NCBI GenBank assembly: GCA_040005095.1
Contig: JBDTZN010000003.1
Span: forward strand, 1-64,000
Source: UBA5186 sp040005095
GTDB lineage: Bacteria > Actinomycetota > Thermoleophilia > Gaiellales > Gaiellaceae
Length of the DNA stretch: 64,000 bases
Direction of reading: 5' to 3'
The notes under the pieces were generated by a model. The model had not been told where the DNA came from. It made no database searches and was given only the letters and a program-made list of their open reading frames with translations. Below are positions 8,885 through 17,787 of this stretch, piece after piece; the stretch's first letter is position 1; every line of letters starts with the position of its first letter. The position numbers and the translations under genes were made by a program.

Positions 8885-10456
8885 CTACGGCCGGATCACG
8901 TGCAGCGGCTGGACCTTCGCGGTCCGGGTCGCGTGCGGTGCGCGTCGGACAACCGACACCGCGTCTGCTTGCCGCCAGAGATCGACGATCATCCGGCGAT
9001 AGGCTGGTCCCGAGCCGAGCCTCTCGAGGGTGAGCTCGATGAGCTCGCCCTCGTTCAACGGGCCGACGGATGGATCGACGACGATGTCCACTCTCGCGAG
9101 CCCGTCCTGCTCACGCTCGACGAGCTGGTAATCCGTCGGAGATCCGCCGAACTTTCGCGGGAGCAGCTCTTCCACGAGCAGCAACACGTCGGTCCCGACG
9201 AAGCCCATGCCTTCGATCGTCAGCTTCTCGTCGCCGCGGATCGTATGTAGATGCCTGCGAAAGCCGCTTTCTCCCGCGGCGCAGCCGCAGTCGCGCTCGA
9301 CGGCGACGGCCGAGTCGCCGCTCTCGACGTTCAGCATCACCTTGGGGCAGATAGGCAGCAGTGTCGTCAAGACGACCTTCGCTCTCCCGTCGGCATGGCT
9401 GTTCGTGGCGCGGGAGACGAGCGCGAGCCGATCGGTCAGGACGTGCACGTCGTCGAGCTCCTGAGCGTTCGCGCAGGCGGCGCCGACCCGCCCGGTCTCG
9501 GCCATGGCGTAGTGCGGGACCGCCGTCGCGCCGGAGGCCTCAATCAGATCCGCTTTCGCTCGCGTGAGCGGCTCCCCGCCGACGCGGAGGAGCGTTCCAT
9601 TCAGGTCGAGCCCGGTTTCCCTGGCCGCGATGCTCAGCCTGACCGCCGAGCTCGCGACTGTGTGAAGGTGCGCCGCCGTGCCCGCTTCGACCTTTTCTGC
9701 CAGCCACCGAGCCACGGTCTCTGCTTCGGCGAGCGGCACGTGAACCGGTGCCGGAAGCGAGCGGCCGGCGGAGCGGCTCGCGGCAACGGTCAGCCAGGTC
9801 AGCAGCGTGTCTCGCACAAGCGCGGGCGCGAGACTCAGCGGTGTCTGCGAGAACCAACGTTCCGCTGGACGGCCCACCTTGAGGCTGCGGAGGGCGTTCT
9901 GCAGCCCGGACCGGGCCGGGGGCACAGGACACCACAGGGCGCATGGACGCTCCCACAGCGCAAACGAATCCATGAACAACACCTGGTACGCGCATTCGTG
10001 AAGGAGGTGCTCAAAGTCGACCATCACGCGCCGCGGGGCGCCGCGCGACCCGCTGCTCTCGCCTGAGTAGCCCGCTTGCAGGAGGGGATTGTCGAAGTCC
10101 TCGTGGTGCGTGTGCAGCTCGAGGCTCCCGCGTCGAATCGGCTCGAGCCCCTTGAACTCGCCGACGGTCAGATATACGCCGGCGTCGTAGAGCTCGCCGA
10201 GCGCACCCTCCGCCCCTTCGGCGGCCACGAGCGAAGCTGCGTCGCCCTGCTCGATCCCGGCCTGGTGCATAAGTGCTGCGTACGGGCTCGCTGGGCGGCC
10301 GAACACGCACGTGTCGAGGAATTGCAGCAGGTTTGCCTCCCGCGCCTCCAGGCCGGCTCGGAGCATGCGTCGGGAACCTTCTGCCGAGATAGGCCGGCGG
10401 AGAAATCCGCGGAGCCCGCGCAAGTACGCGGCGAGGCGCGCCAAGTCAGAGGTCAC
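8885..10456 (-). CDS. Adenylate-forming ligase of the PaaK/CapK family
   Basis: A 523-residue protein resembling phenylacetate-CoA ligase and the CapK group. The GTG start at 10456 is fixed by a GTGA overlap with the upstream ATPase stop. The centre holds the family block HYAMAETGRVGAACA, where the TE of AETG sits at the adenylation site, and the C-terminal part has the LHTIRGDEKLTIEGMGF region. The family activates a carboxylate with ATP and passes it to CoA or another acceptor. Its place in an iron-type ABC transporter operon is odd and suggests a substrate tied to metal or siderophore handling, but that is inference. Confidence 0.65.
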   Translation of the reverse strand: MTSDLARLAAYLRGLRGFLRRPISAEGSRRMLRAGLEAREANLLQFLDTCVFGRPASPYAALMHQAGIEQGDAASLVAAEGAEGALGELYDAGVYLTVGEFKGLEPIRRGSLELHTHHEDFDNPLLQAGYSGESSGSRGAPRRVMVDFEHLLHECAYQVLFMDSFALWERPCALWCPVPPARSGLQNALRSLKVGRPAERWFSQTPLSLAPALVRDTLLTWLTVAASRSAGRSLPAPVHVPLAEAETVARWLAEKVEAGTAAHLHTVASSAVRLSIAARETGLDLNGTLLRVGGEPLTRAKADLIEASGATAVPHYAMAETGRVGAACANAQELDDVHVLTDRLALVSRATNSHADGRAKVVLTTLLPICPKVMLNVESGDSAVAVERDCGCAAGESGFRRHLHTIRGDEKLTIEGMGFVGTDVLLLVEELLPRKFGGSPTDYQLVEREQDGLARVDIVVDPSVGPLNEGELIELTLERLGSGPAYRRMIVDLWRQADAVSVVRRAPHATRTAKVQPLHVIRP

Positions 10457-11538
10457 GCGGTGCCCCCGCGGCCGGAAGGATCGAGCACGAGCGAATGCGG
10501 AGCCCGACGGTCGAACCGACGGCGAAAGCCTCGTGTGGCGGCGAACGAACCCGGATTCGCAGCTTCCCGACGCGAACGACGTGATCGACAGCGTCGCCGG
10601 CGTAGGCAGCGGCCTCGACCGGGCCCGACCCAGCCGTTTGCCCCGCCGGCCTCGCCGAGCGCCACCTGCTCGGGGCGTGCCACGACCACGACGGCCTGTC
10701 CCGGGGTCGCCGCTTGGCCCGACGGTACATCCAGCTCTCCGGCCGCGGTCCGCACGCGGCCCGCCGACACGACCACGCCGTCGATCAGGTTTGCGGCGCC
10801 GAGGAACTCGGCGACAAAGCGAGACGCGGGCCGGTCGTAGAGCGTCCGCGGCTCTCCGAGCTGCTCGATTCGCCCGTCGTTCATGATCGCGAGCCTGTTC
10901 GCAAGGCCGAGGGCCTCGGTCTGGTCGTGCGTGACGTACACACAGGTCGTCCCCAGGTCGCTCTGAAGGCGCAGCAGCTCGAACCTGAGCTCGTCGCGCA
11001 GACGGGTGTCGAGGCTCGCAAGGGGCTCGTCCAGGAGGAGCAACGGCGGCTCGTTGGCCAGCGCCCGAGCGATCGCCAGGCGCTGTTGCTGCCCGCCGGA
11101 GAGGTCGGTCGCGGGCCGGTGGGCGAGCGGCGCGAGCTGCACGGATTCGAGCACCTGCTCGACTCGGACGCGGATCTGCGACGCCGATGGACGACGGCGG
11201 CGTGGGAGAACGCGAAGCGGAAACGCAGCGGTGTCGAACACCGTCATGTGTGGCCAGATCCCGTGCGACTGCGAGACGACTCCGAGCCCACGCTCGTGCG
11301 GCGGAACGTCGATTCCCGTCGACCGTGACGTGAACGTCCGTCCGGCGACGACTATATCCCCCGAATTGGGCCGCTCGAGCCCGGCGATGCAGCGCAACAG
11401 GGTGGTCTTGCCGCACCCAGAGGGCCCAAGCAGCGCGAACAGCTCGCCCTTCGCAACGTCGAAGGTCACGTCGTCGACGGCGCGGACGAGTACCCCACGG
11501 TTGTCGAACGCCTTGCGCAGGCCGTTAACCGCGAGCAA
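10453..11538 (-). CDS. Iron-type ABC transporter ATPase (FbpC/PotA-like), C-terminus frameshifted
   Basis: The first 300 residues are a complete importer ATPase: Walker A GPSGCGKTT, signature LSGGQQQRLAIARAL, Walker B LLLLDEPLASLD and switch His in VTHDQTEA. From about 10625 the frame turns into an Arg-rich tail that does not look like protein. Reading the next frame from there gives a normal TOBE domain (AYAGDAVDHVVRVGKL and on) ending at 10446. One extra base near 10617-10626 would explain this. It overlaps the permease gene by 14 nt and the ligase gene start by GTGA. The family powers uptake of ferric iron, spermidine or similar solutes. Confidence 0.85.
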   Translation of the reverse strand: MLAVNGLRKAFDNRGVLVRAVDDVTFDVAKGELFALLGPSGCGKTTLLRCIAGLERPNSGDIVVAGRTFTSRSTGIDVPPHERGLGVVSQSHGIWPHMTVFDTAAFPLRVLPRRRRPSASQIRVRVEQVLESVQLAPLAHRPATDLSGGQQQRLAIARALANEPPLLLLDEPLASLDTRLRDELRFELLRLQSDLGTTCVYVTHDQTEALGLANRLAIMNDGRIEQLGEPRTLYDRPASRFVAEFLGAANLIDGVVVSAGRVRTAAGELDVPSGQAATPGQAVVVVARPEQVALGEAGGANGWVGPGRGRCLRRRRCRSRRSRREAANPGSFAATRGFRRRFDRRAPHSLVLDPSGRGGTA

Positions 11539-13243
11539 GGCGCCTCATGAGCGTCGACCGGCGCGAAAGCGAATACGCGGCTCCGGCGAGCGTGCACAGC
11601 GCCGCCACCATCACGACGCCGAGCGCCGCGAGCTCGGTCAACCGCCCGTCCTCGTAGAGCTCCCAGATCCGGACCGAGAGCACTTCGTTCCCCGGCGAGT
11701 AGAGCAGGATCGCGCTCGACAGCTCGCGGGCCGAGACGACGAGGACGTAGAGCCAGGCCGCTGCGAGGCTCGGCAGAATGAGGGGAACGAGAATGCGCCG
11801 GAACGCTTGGAGCCGGCTCGCGCCGCTCGACCTGGCGGCCTCTTCCAGGTCGTCGCCGATCTGGGTGAGCGCGGCAGTGGCGTAGCGCATGCCGTAGGGG
11901 AGGTACCGCGTCACGTAGGCGATCAGGAGCACCCAGAGCGTGCCGTACACGGGCAACGGCGAGCGCACGTAGACGACGAGCAGCGAGAGACCGAGGACGA
12001 TGCCGGGAAGCGCGAGCGGAAGGAAGGCGGTCGCATCGAGCAGTGTGCGGCCCGGAATTCGCGTACGGACGACCACCCACCCGATGACGACCGCGGTGAT
12101 CACGACGACCGTGGCCGCGCCCGCCCCCACGAGCAGTGTGTTCCAGACGGTGCGGAGGGTGGCCGGCTCGTCGAGCACCGAGCCGTAGTTCGAGAGCGTC
12201 AGCCGCCTGAGGTCGTCTGCAGAAGCCGCTCCGTAGAAACGCTGGAGCGAGATCCAGCCCAGGGCGAGGACGGGAAGGGCGGCGGCGACGGACACATAGA
12301 TCGCGGCGGCCAGGCCGGCGGGACGCCGCCAACGCCCCAGCTCGACGCGCGTTCCGCGGAAGCCCCGTCCGCTCACTGTCTGGAACCGTCTCAGGCCTCG
12401 CGTCGCGCGCACGAGCACTGCGAGCCCGATCACGCAGGGCACGAGCAGCGTCACCGAGTAGGCGGCCGCCTGCCCGACGTCGGCCGGAAAGATGCTCATC
12501 GCGCGCCAGACGCGCGACGTGAAGACCCAGATGCCGGCCGGAATGCCTACGAGCGCGGGCACCTCGAATGACTCGATCGTCCTGACCAGGGTGACGACCG
12601 CCGCCCCGATCAGGGCAGGACGAACGAGCGGCAAGGTCACGCGCAGCGCGACCGCTCTCGGGCGCGCGCCGCTGAGTGTCGCCGCCTCCTCGAGCGCCGG
12701 GTCGACCGACGTGAAGGCGGCGGCCATGAGCAGGAAGACGAGCGGGGCCAGGTGGAACCCCTCCGCGAGCACCATGCCCGGGCCGCTGTACACGTTCAGG
12801 CCGACGCCGGGGATCGCGTTCAGGAGACCGGCTCGAGGGCTCGCAAGGAAGATCCACGCGACCGTGTAGAGGACGCCCGGTATGACGAGCGGGGCGACTG
12901 AGCCCAGGAAGAGGAGACGGCGACCGGGCACGTCGGTTCGCACAACGAGATACGCCGTCAACGTTCCTGCGACGACTGCGACGGCGGATGACCCGAGCGC
13001 GAACCACAGGCTGTTGAACGCGAGCGTGCCGATGCCGACCGTCGAGTACGCAGATCGGTAGTGGTCGAGCGTGAACGCCCCGTTCTCGCTGAGGCTGCGC
13101 CAGACCAGATACGCGGTCGGCACGAGCGCGAGGGCGGCGACAACCGCCGCCACGGTGCCGACGAGCACGAGCTCGCCGGGAGCCGTTCGCCTCGGCGCGC
13201 CCGCGAAAGGCCCGCGGCGTACGCTCGGCGACAGATCGGTCAT
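11525..13243 (-). CDS. Iron-type ABC transporter permease, two fused domains (FbpB-like)
   Basis: A 572-residue membrane protein with about 12 hydrophobic segments in two similar halves. Each half has a coupling EAA loop: EEAATLSGARPRAVALRV in the first and EEAARSSGASRLQAFRRI in the second. This fused arrangement is typical of FbpB/AfuB ferric iron permeases and matches the ATPase downstream and the binding protein divergent from it. I prefer the ATG at 13243 over the one at 13276, which would lie inside the divergent gene. The GATTAT six bases upstream is a possible leaderless promoter. Confidence 0.88.
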   Translation of the reverse strand: MTDLSPSVRRGPFAGAPRRTAPGELVLVGTVAAVVAALALVPTAYLVWRSLSENGAFTLDHYRSAYSTVGIGTLAFNSLWFALGSSAVAVVAGTLTAYLVVRTDVPGRRLLFLGSVAPLVIPGVLYTVAWIFLASPRAGLLNAIPGVGLNVYSGPGMVLAEGFHLAPLVFLLMAAAFTSVDPALEEAATLSGARPRAVALRVTLPLVRPALIGAAVVTLVRTIESFEVPALVGIPAGIWVFTSRVWRAMSIFPADVGQAAAYSVTLLVPCVIGLAVLVRATRGLRRFQTVSGRGFRGTRVELGRWRRPAGLAAAIYVSVAAALPVLALGWISLQRFYGAASADDLRRLTLSNYGSVLDEPATLRTVWNTLLVGAGAATVVVITAVVIGWVVVRTRIPGRTLLDATAFLPLALPGIVLGLSLLVVYVRSPLPVYGTLWVLLIAYVTRYLPYGMRYATAALTQIGDDLEEAARSSGASRLQAFRRILVPLILPSLAAAWLYVLVVSARELSSAILLYSPGNEVLSVRIWELYEDGRLTELAALGVVMVAALCTLAGAAYSLSRRSTLMRRLARG

Positions 13244-13248
13244 AGGCA

Positions 13249-13254
13249 GATAAT
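13249..13254 (+). promoter_or_regulatory. -10-like GATAAT for the binding-protein gene
   Basis: The hexamer ends 7 nt before the ATG at 13262 and no ribosome site is present, so a leaderless mRNA is likely. It overlaps the minus-strand hexamer at 13250-13255. Confidence 0.45.
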
Positions 13255-13255
13255 C
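13250..13255 (-). promoter_or_regulatory. -10-like GATTAT for the permease gene
   Basis: On the minus strand GATTAT ends 6 nt before the ATG at 13243. It shares five base pairs with the plus-strand GATAAT, so the two divergent promoters could not both be occupied. Confidence 0.3.
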
Positions 13256-13261
13256 GCCAAT

Positions 13262-14395
13262 ATGGCTCGCCTCCATGCGATCCGCCCCACCCTCAGGCGG
13301 GTCGTCCTCCTCGGCTGCGCATCCCTGCTTGCCGTAGCGGCGGCCGGCTGCGGCAACGCCGGCTCGAAGACCTCGACCGGTAAGCGCGGTTCGGCCGTGA
13401 GCGGCTTCGAGCGCACTTTCGCTCAGACGAGACCCCTGACGGGCGCAGTCAGGCTTCGCAAGCTGAAGGCGCTCGCGGCGAAGGAGGGAAAGCTCACGCT
13501 CTACTCTTCGCTCAACGGCGAGCTGCTCGACAAGCTCACCGGCGCCTTCTCGGACAAGTACGGCGTGGACGTATCGGTCTACCGTGCTTCCGACGAAGAT
13601 CTAGCGCGGCGCTTGCTCGAGGAGTCGCATGCGGGCTTCCACGGCGCGGACGTCGTGGAGACGAACGGTCCTGCGATGTTCGCTTTGAACGACGCTCACG
13701 TGCTCGTCCCCTTCGGCCCCGCCGCTGCTTCGGCGCTCGTCGCCGGTGCCAAGTATCCCGGCTGGACCACCGATCGCTTCAACACGATGCTCGTCGCCTG
13801 GAACACGAAGCGTGTTTCTCCGGGCGAACGCCCAACCCGCTGGGAAGACCTCGCCAACCCTCGCTGGAAGGGCAGGATCGCGCTCGAGCCAGGGGATTTC
13901 GATTGGTACAAGTCGCTCCGCGACTACTGGCTGTCCACCGGAAAGACGCCGGCTCAGGCGGACAGGCTGTTCGCGGCGATCGGTCGTAACGGCGTCGTCT
14001 TCAAGGGACATACGCTGATCGTCCAGCTACTCGGTGCCGGCGAGTTCGACCTGGCGGCTTCCGCTTTCAGGCATCTCGTGCGGAACTCGGAAGCGGCGGG
14101 CGCGCCGGTCGCGTGGTCGCCTCCCGTGGAGCCCGTCTTTTCGCGCCCGGCGGGTGTCGCTCTCGTGCGCGGTTCCGAGCATCCGGCGGCCGCGATGGTC
14201 TTCGCGGAATGGTTGCTCTCCGACGGCCAGGAGCTCTACGGCGGCCTCGACCTCGAGCCGGCGCGTGCCGATCTGGCGCGCAAGCTGCCAGGGCGGAGGA
14301 TCGTCGTCGACCTCCGGAGTCTGAGCGCAACCCAGCAGCGGTGGAGCGACATGTACGACCGCGTCGTCGCGCGCGCGGGCGGGGTCGGAAAGTAG
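13262..14395 (+). CDS. Extracellular solute-binding lipoprotein, iron-type (FbpA/AfuA-like)
   Basis: A 377-residue lipoprotein. The signal peptide ends in a lipobox (LAVAAAGC), and the mature part has the two-lobe pattern of ferric-type binding proteins: LTLYSSLNGELLDKL near the start, GADVVETNGPAMFAL, then TRWEDLANPRWKGRIAL and FDWYKSLRDYW. It is divergent from the matching permease and ATPase, which completes the importer. The ATG has GATAAT 7 nt upstream and no ribosome site. Iron(III) is the likeliest ligand by family, but related proteins bind phosphonates or other solutes. Confidence 0.82.
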   Translation: MARLHAIRPTLRRVVLLGCASLLAVAAAGCGNAGSKTSTGKRGSAVSGFERTFAQTRPLTGAVRLRKLKALAAKEGKLTLYSSLNGELLDKLTGAFSDKYGVDVSVYRASDEDLARRLLEESHAGFHGADVVETNGPAMFALNDAHVLVPFGPAAASALVAGAKYPGWTTDRFNTMLVAWNTKRVSPGERPTRWEDLANPRWKGRIALEPGDFDWYKSLRDYWLSTGKTPAQADRLFAAIGRNGVVFKGHTLIVQLLGAGEFDLAASAFRHLVRNSEAAGAPVAWSPPVEPVFSRPAGVALVRGSEHPAAAMVFAEWLLSDGQELYGGLDLEPARADLARKLPGRRIVVDLRSLSATQQRWSDMYDRVVARAGGVGK

Positions 14396-14397
14396 GC

Positions 14398-15237
14398 GTG
14401 GCCACCTTCCGCTACGCCGTCGCGGACGTTTTCACCAACCGGCCCCTCAGCGGCAATCAGGTCGCGGTCTTCACCGATGCTCGCGAGGTTCCCGAGAACT
14501 CGCTTCAGGCGATCGCGCGGGAGATGAACTACTCGGAGAGCGTGTTCGTCTATCCGCCCGAAGCCGGAGGCCACGTCCGGATTCGGATCTTCACTCCGAC
14601 GCTCGAGCTCCCCTTTGCCGGCCATCCCATCCTCGGCACCTCCTTCGTGCTCGGCGGCCCGCTGCAGCTCGGCGTGATCGTGATCGAGACGCCGGCCGGG
14701 CTTGTACCGGTGGAGTTGGAGCGGGAGGGAGCGAGGATCGTTTTCGGACGAATGACGCAGCCGATCCCGACGTGGCGGCCGTTCGAGCGCGAGGGCGACC
14801 TGCTGCGTGCGCTCGGCGTCGAGCGCTCGGAGCTCCCGGTGGAGGTCTACGACCTCGGGCCCACGCACGTCTACGTTGTGCTCGGCTCGCGGGAGGAGGT
14901 GGCTGCGCTCGACCCCGACCTGCCCGCGCTCGCAGAGCTAGAGGTGGGGGCCAACTGCGTGGCCGGCTCCGGCGCGCGGTGGAAGACGCGCATGTTCGCG
15001 CCGTTCCACGGCGTCGCCGAGGATCCCGCCACCGGCTCGGCTGCAGGCCCGCTCGCCGTGCATCTCGCGCGCCACGGCCGCATCGCGTTCGGCGACGAGA
15101 TCGAGATCGAGCAGGGCGCCGAGATCCAGCGGCCGTCGAAGCTGTTCGCCAGGGCCGACGGTTCCGCGGAGAAGATCGAGCACGTCGAGGTCGGCGGCTC
15201 GGCGGTGCTGGTCGCGCGCGGCGACCTGCAGATCTAG
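14398..15237 (+). CDS. PhzF-family isomerase/epimerase-like protein
   Basis: A 279-residue PhzF-like protein. The N-terminal half has YAVADVFTNRPLSGNQVAV and the catalytic Glu in NYSESVFV; the C-terminal half has EDPATGSAAGPL. These are the two conserved blocks of the diaminopimelate-epimerase-fold PhzF family, which isomerises small molecules; most members have unknown substrates. The GTG at 14398 lies two bases after the stop of the binding-protein gene, so the two are probably cotranscribed. It shares its last bases (CTAG) with a convergent gene. Confidence 0.85.
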   Translation: MATFRYAVADVFTNRPLSGNQVAVFTDAREVPENSLQAIAREMNYSESVFVYPPEAGGHVRIRIFTPTLELPFAGHPILGTSFVLGGPLQLGVIVIETPAGLVPVELEREGARIVFGRMTQPIPTWRPFEREGDLLRALGVERSELPVEVYDLGPTHVYVVLGSREEVAALDPDLPALAELEVGANCVAGSGARWKTRMFAPFHGVAEDPATGSAAGPLAVHLARHGRIAFGDEIEIEQGAEIQRPSKLFARADGSAEKIEHVEVGGSAVLVARGDLQI

Positions 15238-15629
15238 CCCCGCAGTTCGACCGCGAGAATCTCGGGCAGCTCGAGCGTCAGTGCGCGCCAGAAGCGGCCG
15301 CCGTCCCGTGAGAGGAAGAGGCGGTTGCGGGCCGCGAAGAGAACGACGTCCGGATCGTCCTCGTCGATCGCCACAGCGACTCCGCGGGGGAGTCCGCCTC
15401 CCCGCTCGCGCCAGGTGCGACCCGCGTCGTGGGACACGGCGAGCGGAGGGCGGCGATCGACGATCGCGACGACGGTCGAGCCCACGGCGGCCACGGCAAC
15501 GATCAGGGGAAGCGAGAGCTTCGGCGTCTCCGGGCGCTCGAGCCGTTCGTCCGCTGTGAAGTCGAGCAGCTCTTCCTCGTCGAGATCGACCTCGAAAACG
15601 CCGTCGGCGGTCTCGACCGCTGCTTTCAC
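15234..15629 (-). CDS. Small protein with two Asp-box (BNR-like) repeats
   Basis: A 131-residue protein starting at a GTG that overlaps the upstream kinase stop by GTGA. An acidic N-terminal 40 residues lead into a hydrophobic stretch (LIVAVAAVGSTVVAIV) and two Asp-box motifs of the SxDxGxxW type, SHDAGRTW and SRDGGRFW. Asp boxes mark beta-propeller blades in sialidases and Ycf48-like proteins; two blades cannot close a propeller, so this is a fragment-like or oligomeric form. It is the last gene of a thiamine-riboswitch operon, which is an unusual place for it. Confidence 0.6.
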   Translation of the reverse strand: MKAAVETADGVFEVDLDEEELLDFTADERLERPETPKLSLPLIVAVAAVGSTVVAIVDRRPPLAVSHDAGRTWRERGGGLPRGVAVAIDEDDPDVVLFAARNRLFLSRDGGRFWRALTLELPEILAVELRG

Positions 15630-16441
15630 CGTGCCCGCCTGCCGAGCAACTCGCCGACCAGGGCAGTCGCGCGGCGCGCGGAGGCGAGCGGCGACTGGCC
15701 GCCCGCCCGCCCGGCCAGGTAGGCCGCTGCGAACGCATCCCCGGCGCCGGTCGGGTCGACCCGGTCTTTCGCGGCTCGCGCGGCCACCTGCTCCAGTCGC
15801 CCCCCTGCCAGGACGAGCGAACCGCGCGAGCCGAGCGTGACGACGACCTCGGGCACGCCGAGGCTCGCGAGCGAGGCCTCGTCCACGTCGCCGACGAGCA
15901 CCCGCGCCTCCTCCTCGGCCAGCTTCAGGATCGAGACGGATCTGAGCAGGTCGGGGTCGAACTCGGCGTCGAGCTGCAGCGGGCCGACCTCCGGGCGTCG
16001 CACGAGCCCCTGCCCGTCGAACGAGACCCGGCGACCGCGGGCAAGCTCGGCCAGCGTGTCGGCGGGAAAATCCGAGCGGAGGAGCGGCGCGGCGTGAACC
16101 CAGTCGCTGCGGCCGACCGCATCCCGGACCCAGCCACGAACATCGTCGGGCGTCCACGGATCGCCGACGGCCTCGACGCGCATCAGGCGCTGCTCGCCCT
16201 CGTAGTGGAAAGAAAATGTCGTCGTCACGGCGCAGGCGCGCCACGTCACGGGGATCCCGAGCGCGGAAAGCTTCGGCAGGAACGCCGCGCGGTCGTCGCG
16301 CGAGCAGCGCACGGCAAGCGCCGCGCGCCGCCCGAGCAGACGCAGAGCGCCGGCCGCGTAGTACGGCCCCCCACCGACGCGCGGCGGAGCGCGCCCGACG
16401 ACGTCGCGCGAGAGATTCCCGATCACGCCGAGCGGCCGCAC
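15626..16441 (-). CDS. PfkB/ribokinase-family kinase in a thiamine-regulated operon
   Basis: A 271-residue ribokinase-fold enzyme. The N-terminal di-Gly block is GGGPYYAAGALRLLG and the C-terminal signature DPTGAGDAFAAAYL carries the catalytic Asp. PfkB-family members phosphorylate hydroxymethyl groups of sugars, nucleosides or vitamins. It lies 14 nt after a permease gene that follows a TPP riboswitch, so I infer a substrate in thiamine salvage, for example hydroxymethylpyrimidine, as an alternative to ThiD. The start is uncertain: GTG 16441 gives the right N-terminus but has no clear ribosome site. Confidence 0.75.
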   Translation of the reverse strand: MRPLGVIGNLSRDVVGRAPPRVGGGPYYAAGALRLLGRRAALAVRCSRDDRAAFLPKLSALGIPVTWRACAVTTTFSFHYEGEQRLMRVEAVGDPWTPDDVRGWVRDAVGRSDWVHAAPLLRSDFPADTLAELARGRRVSFDGQGLVRRPEVGPLQLDAEFDPDLLRSVSILKLAEEEARVLVGDVDEASLASLGVPEVVVTLGSRGSLVLAGGRLEQVAARAAKDRVDPTGAGDAFAAAYLAGRAGGQSPLASARRATALVGELLGRRAR

Positions 16442-16455
16442 AGCCGTAGTTTCGG

Positions 16456-17784
16456 CTACGCGAGCGCGACGCGGCGGCGTGTGACGGAGCCCACGGCAAG
16501 TGCGAGCACGAAGGCGGTGCCGAAGCTCGGCAGCGACGCGCCGCCGAAGGGCAGGGCGCTCGGGTGGAAGTGCTCCACGATGCTGGTCCACCACGACGGG
16601 CCGACCGGCGCGAGCCACTGGTAGAGCGCGAAGCCGGCGAGCCACGACGCGATCAGCTCGGGCCGCACTGCCGGCCCGTCGAAGAGCACGTCCACGTCGT
16701 AGTGCCGGCCGGCGAGCAGCCAGTCCGCGAGCAGGACGCCGAAGAGCGGGACGAAGAATGAGCCGAGCAGGAACAGGAAGTCCTGGTAGTTCCGCAGGTC
16801 GATCACGAGCGCCCCGGCCGTCGCGACCGCGGCCACGCCCGCGATGAGCAGCCGCTGGGGGGCGCGCGGGAACGCGTTCTGCAAGGACACGGCTCCCGAG
16901 TAGACGTTCGCGAACGCCTCGTCGCTCTCGTCCACGGTCAGGGCGAGCAGGGCCAGGATCGACGCCAGGCCGCCGGCCGCGACCACTGCGGGAATCGCGG
17001 CCGCGTCGCCGAGGTCGCGTGTCAGCAGGAGGATCGCGCCGAGCAAGAACAGGCCCACGGTCGGCAGGAGGTATCCGATCGCGACGCCCCAGAAGGCGCT
17101 GCGCCGGTCGCGTGCGAAACGGGTGTAGTCCGCTGCGAGCGGCGTCCACGAGACGATGCTCGCGAGCACGAGGTCGACGCCCGGCCAGAACGCATCATGC
17201 CCGGTCCCCGGCTTCGACCAAACCGCGCCGACGTGCTGCCCGTGAACGGCCCACCACGCCAGGTACGCGAGCGAGGCGACGACGACGTAGACGGCGAACT
17301 TGCGGACGTAGCGGCGCACGAACCCGACCGGGCCGACGAAGGCGAGGGCCGTCGCGATCGCGCCCATCGCGACCGTCCAGAGCGGCTTGCCGCCGAAGCC
17401 GAAGACCTCTTGCGAGAGCGCGCTCGCCGCGGTGGCGATGATGATCAACTCGAAGACCGACCAGCCGAGGCATTGCAGGACGTTGAGCGCAGTGGGGACG
17501 AGCGACCCGCGTCGTCCGAGCGGCGCGCGCAACACGACCATCGCCGGCACGCGCGCGTCGGCGCCGATCATCCCTGCGACGCCGAGCATCGCGTTGCCGA
17601 CGATGCCCGCGACGAGGATCGCAGCGAACGCCCCGCCGAGCGAGAGCGCCGGGACGAGGAACGCGCCGGCGACGATCACGAGCAGCGAGACGGACAGGTT
17701 GCCCCAGAGCAGGAACGTGTCCAGGAACCCGAGCACGCGCAAGCGCTCCGGAACGGGCTCGATTCCCCAGTTAGGCGTCGCCAT
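16456..17784 (-). CDS. NCS1-family permease under TPP riboswitch control (CytX-like)
   Basis: A 442-residue membrane protein with about 12 helices. The N-terminal NWGIEPVPERLRVLGFLDTF and the helix-1 region LLWGNLSVSLLV match the NCS1 nucleobase/cation symporters. A TPP riboswitch ends only a few bases before the ATG, so expression should fall when thiamine diphosphate is plentiful. By known precedent NCS1 members under THI boxes (CytX) take up the hydroxymethylpyrimidine precursor of thiamine. The riboswitch supports that call strongly; the exact substrate is still inferred. Confidence 0.85.
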   Translation of the reverse strand: MATPNWGIEPVPERLRVLGFLDTFLLWGNLSVSLLVIVAGAFLVPALSLGGAFAAILVAGIVGNAMLGVAGMIGADARVPAMVVLRAPLGRRGSLVPTALNVLQCLGWSVFELIIIATAASALSQEVFGFGGKPLWTVAMGAIATALAFVGPVGFVRRYVRKFAVYVVVASLAYLAWWAVHGQHVGAVWSKPGTGHDAFWPGVDLVLASIVSWTPLAADYTRFARDRRSAFWGVAIGYLLPTVGLFLLGAILLLTRDLGDAAAIPAVVAAGGLASILALLALTVDESDEAFANVYSGAVSLQNAFPRAPQRLLIAGVAAVATAGALVIDLRNYQDFLFLLGSFFVPLFGVLLADWLLAGRHYDVDVLFDGPAVRPELIASWLAGFALYQWLAPVGPSWWTSIVEHFHPSALPFGGASLPSFGTAFVLALAVGSVTRRRVALA

Positions 17785-17787
17785 TCG

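Noticed and set aside
13244..13276. ATG 13276 as start of the iron-type permease
   Set aside because: It would place the start inside the divergent binding-protein gene; ATG 13243 gives a normal N-terminus.
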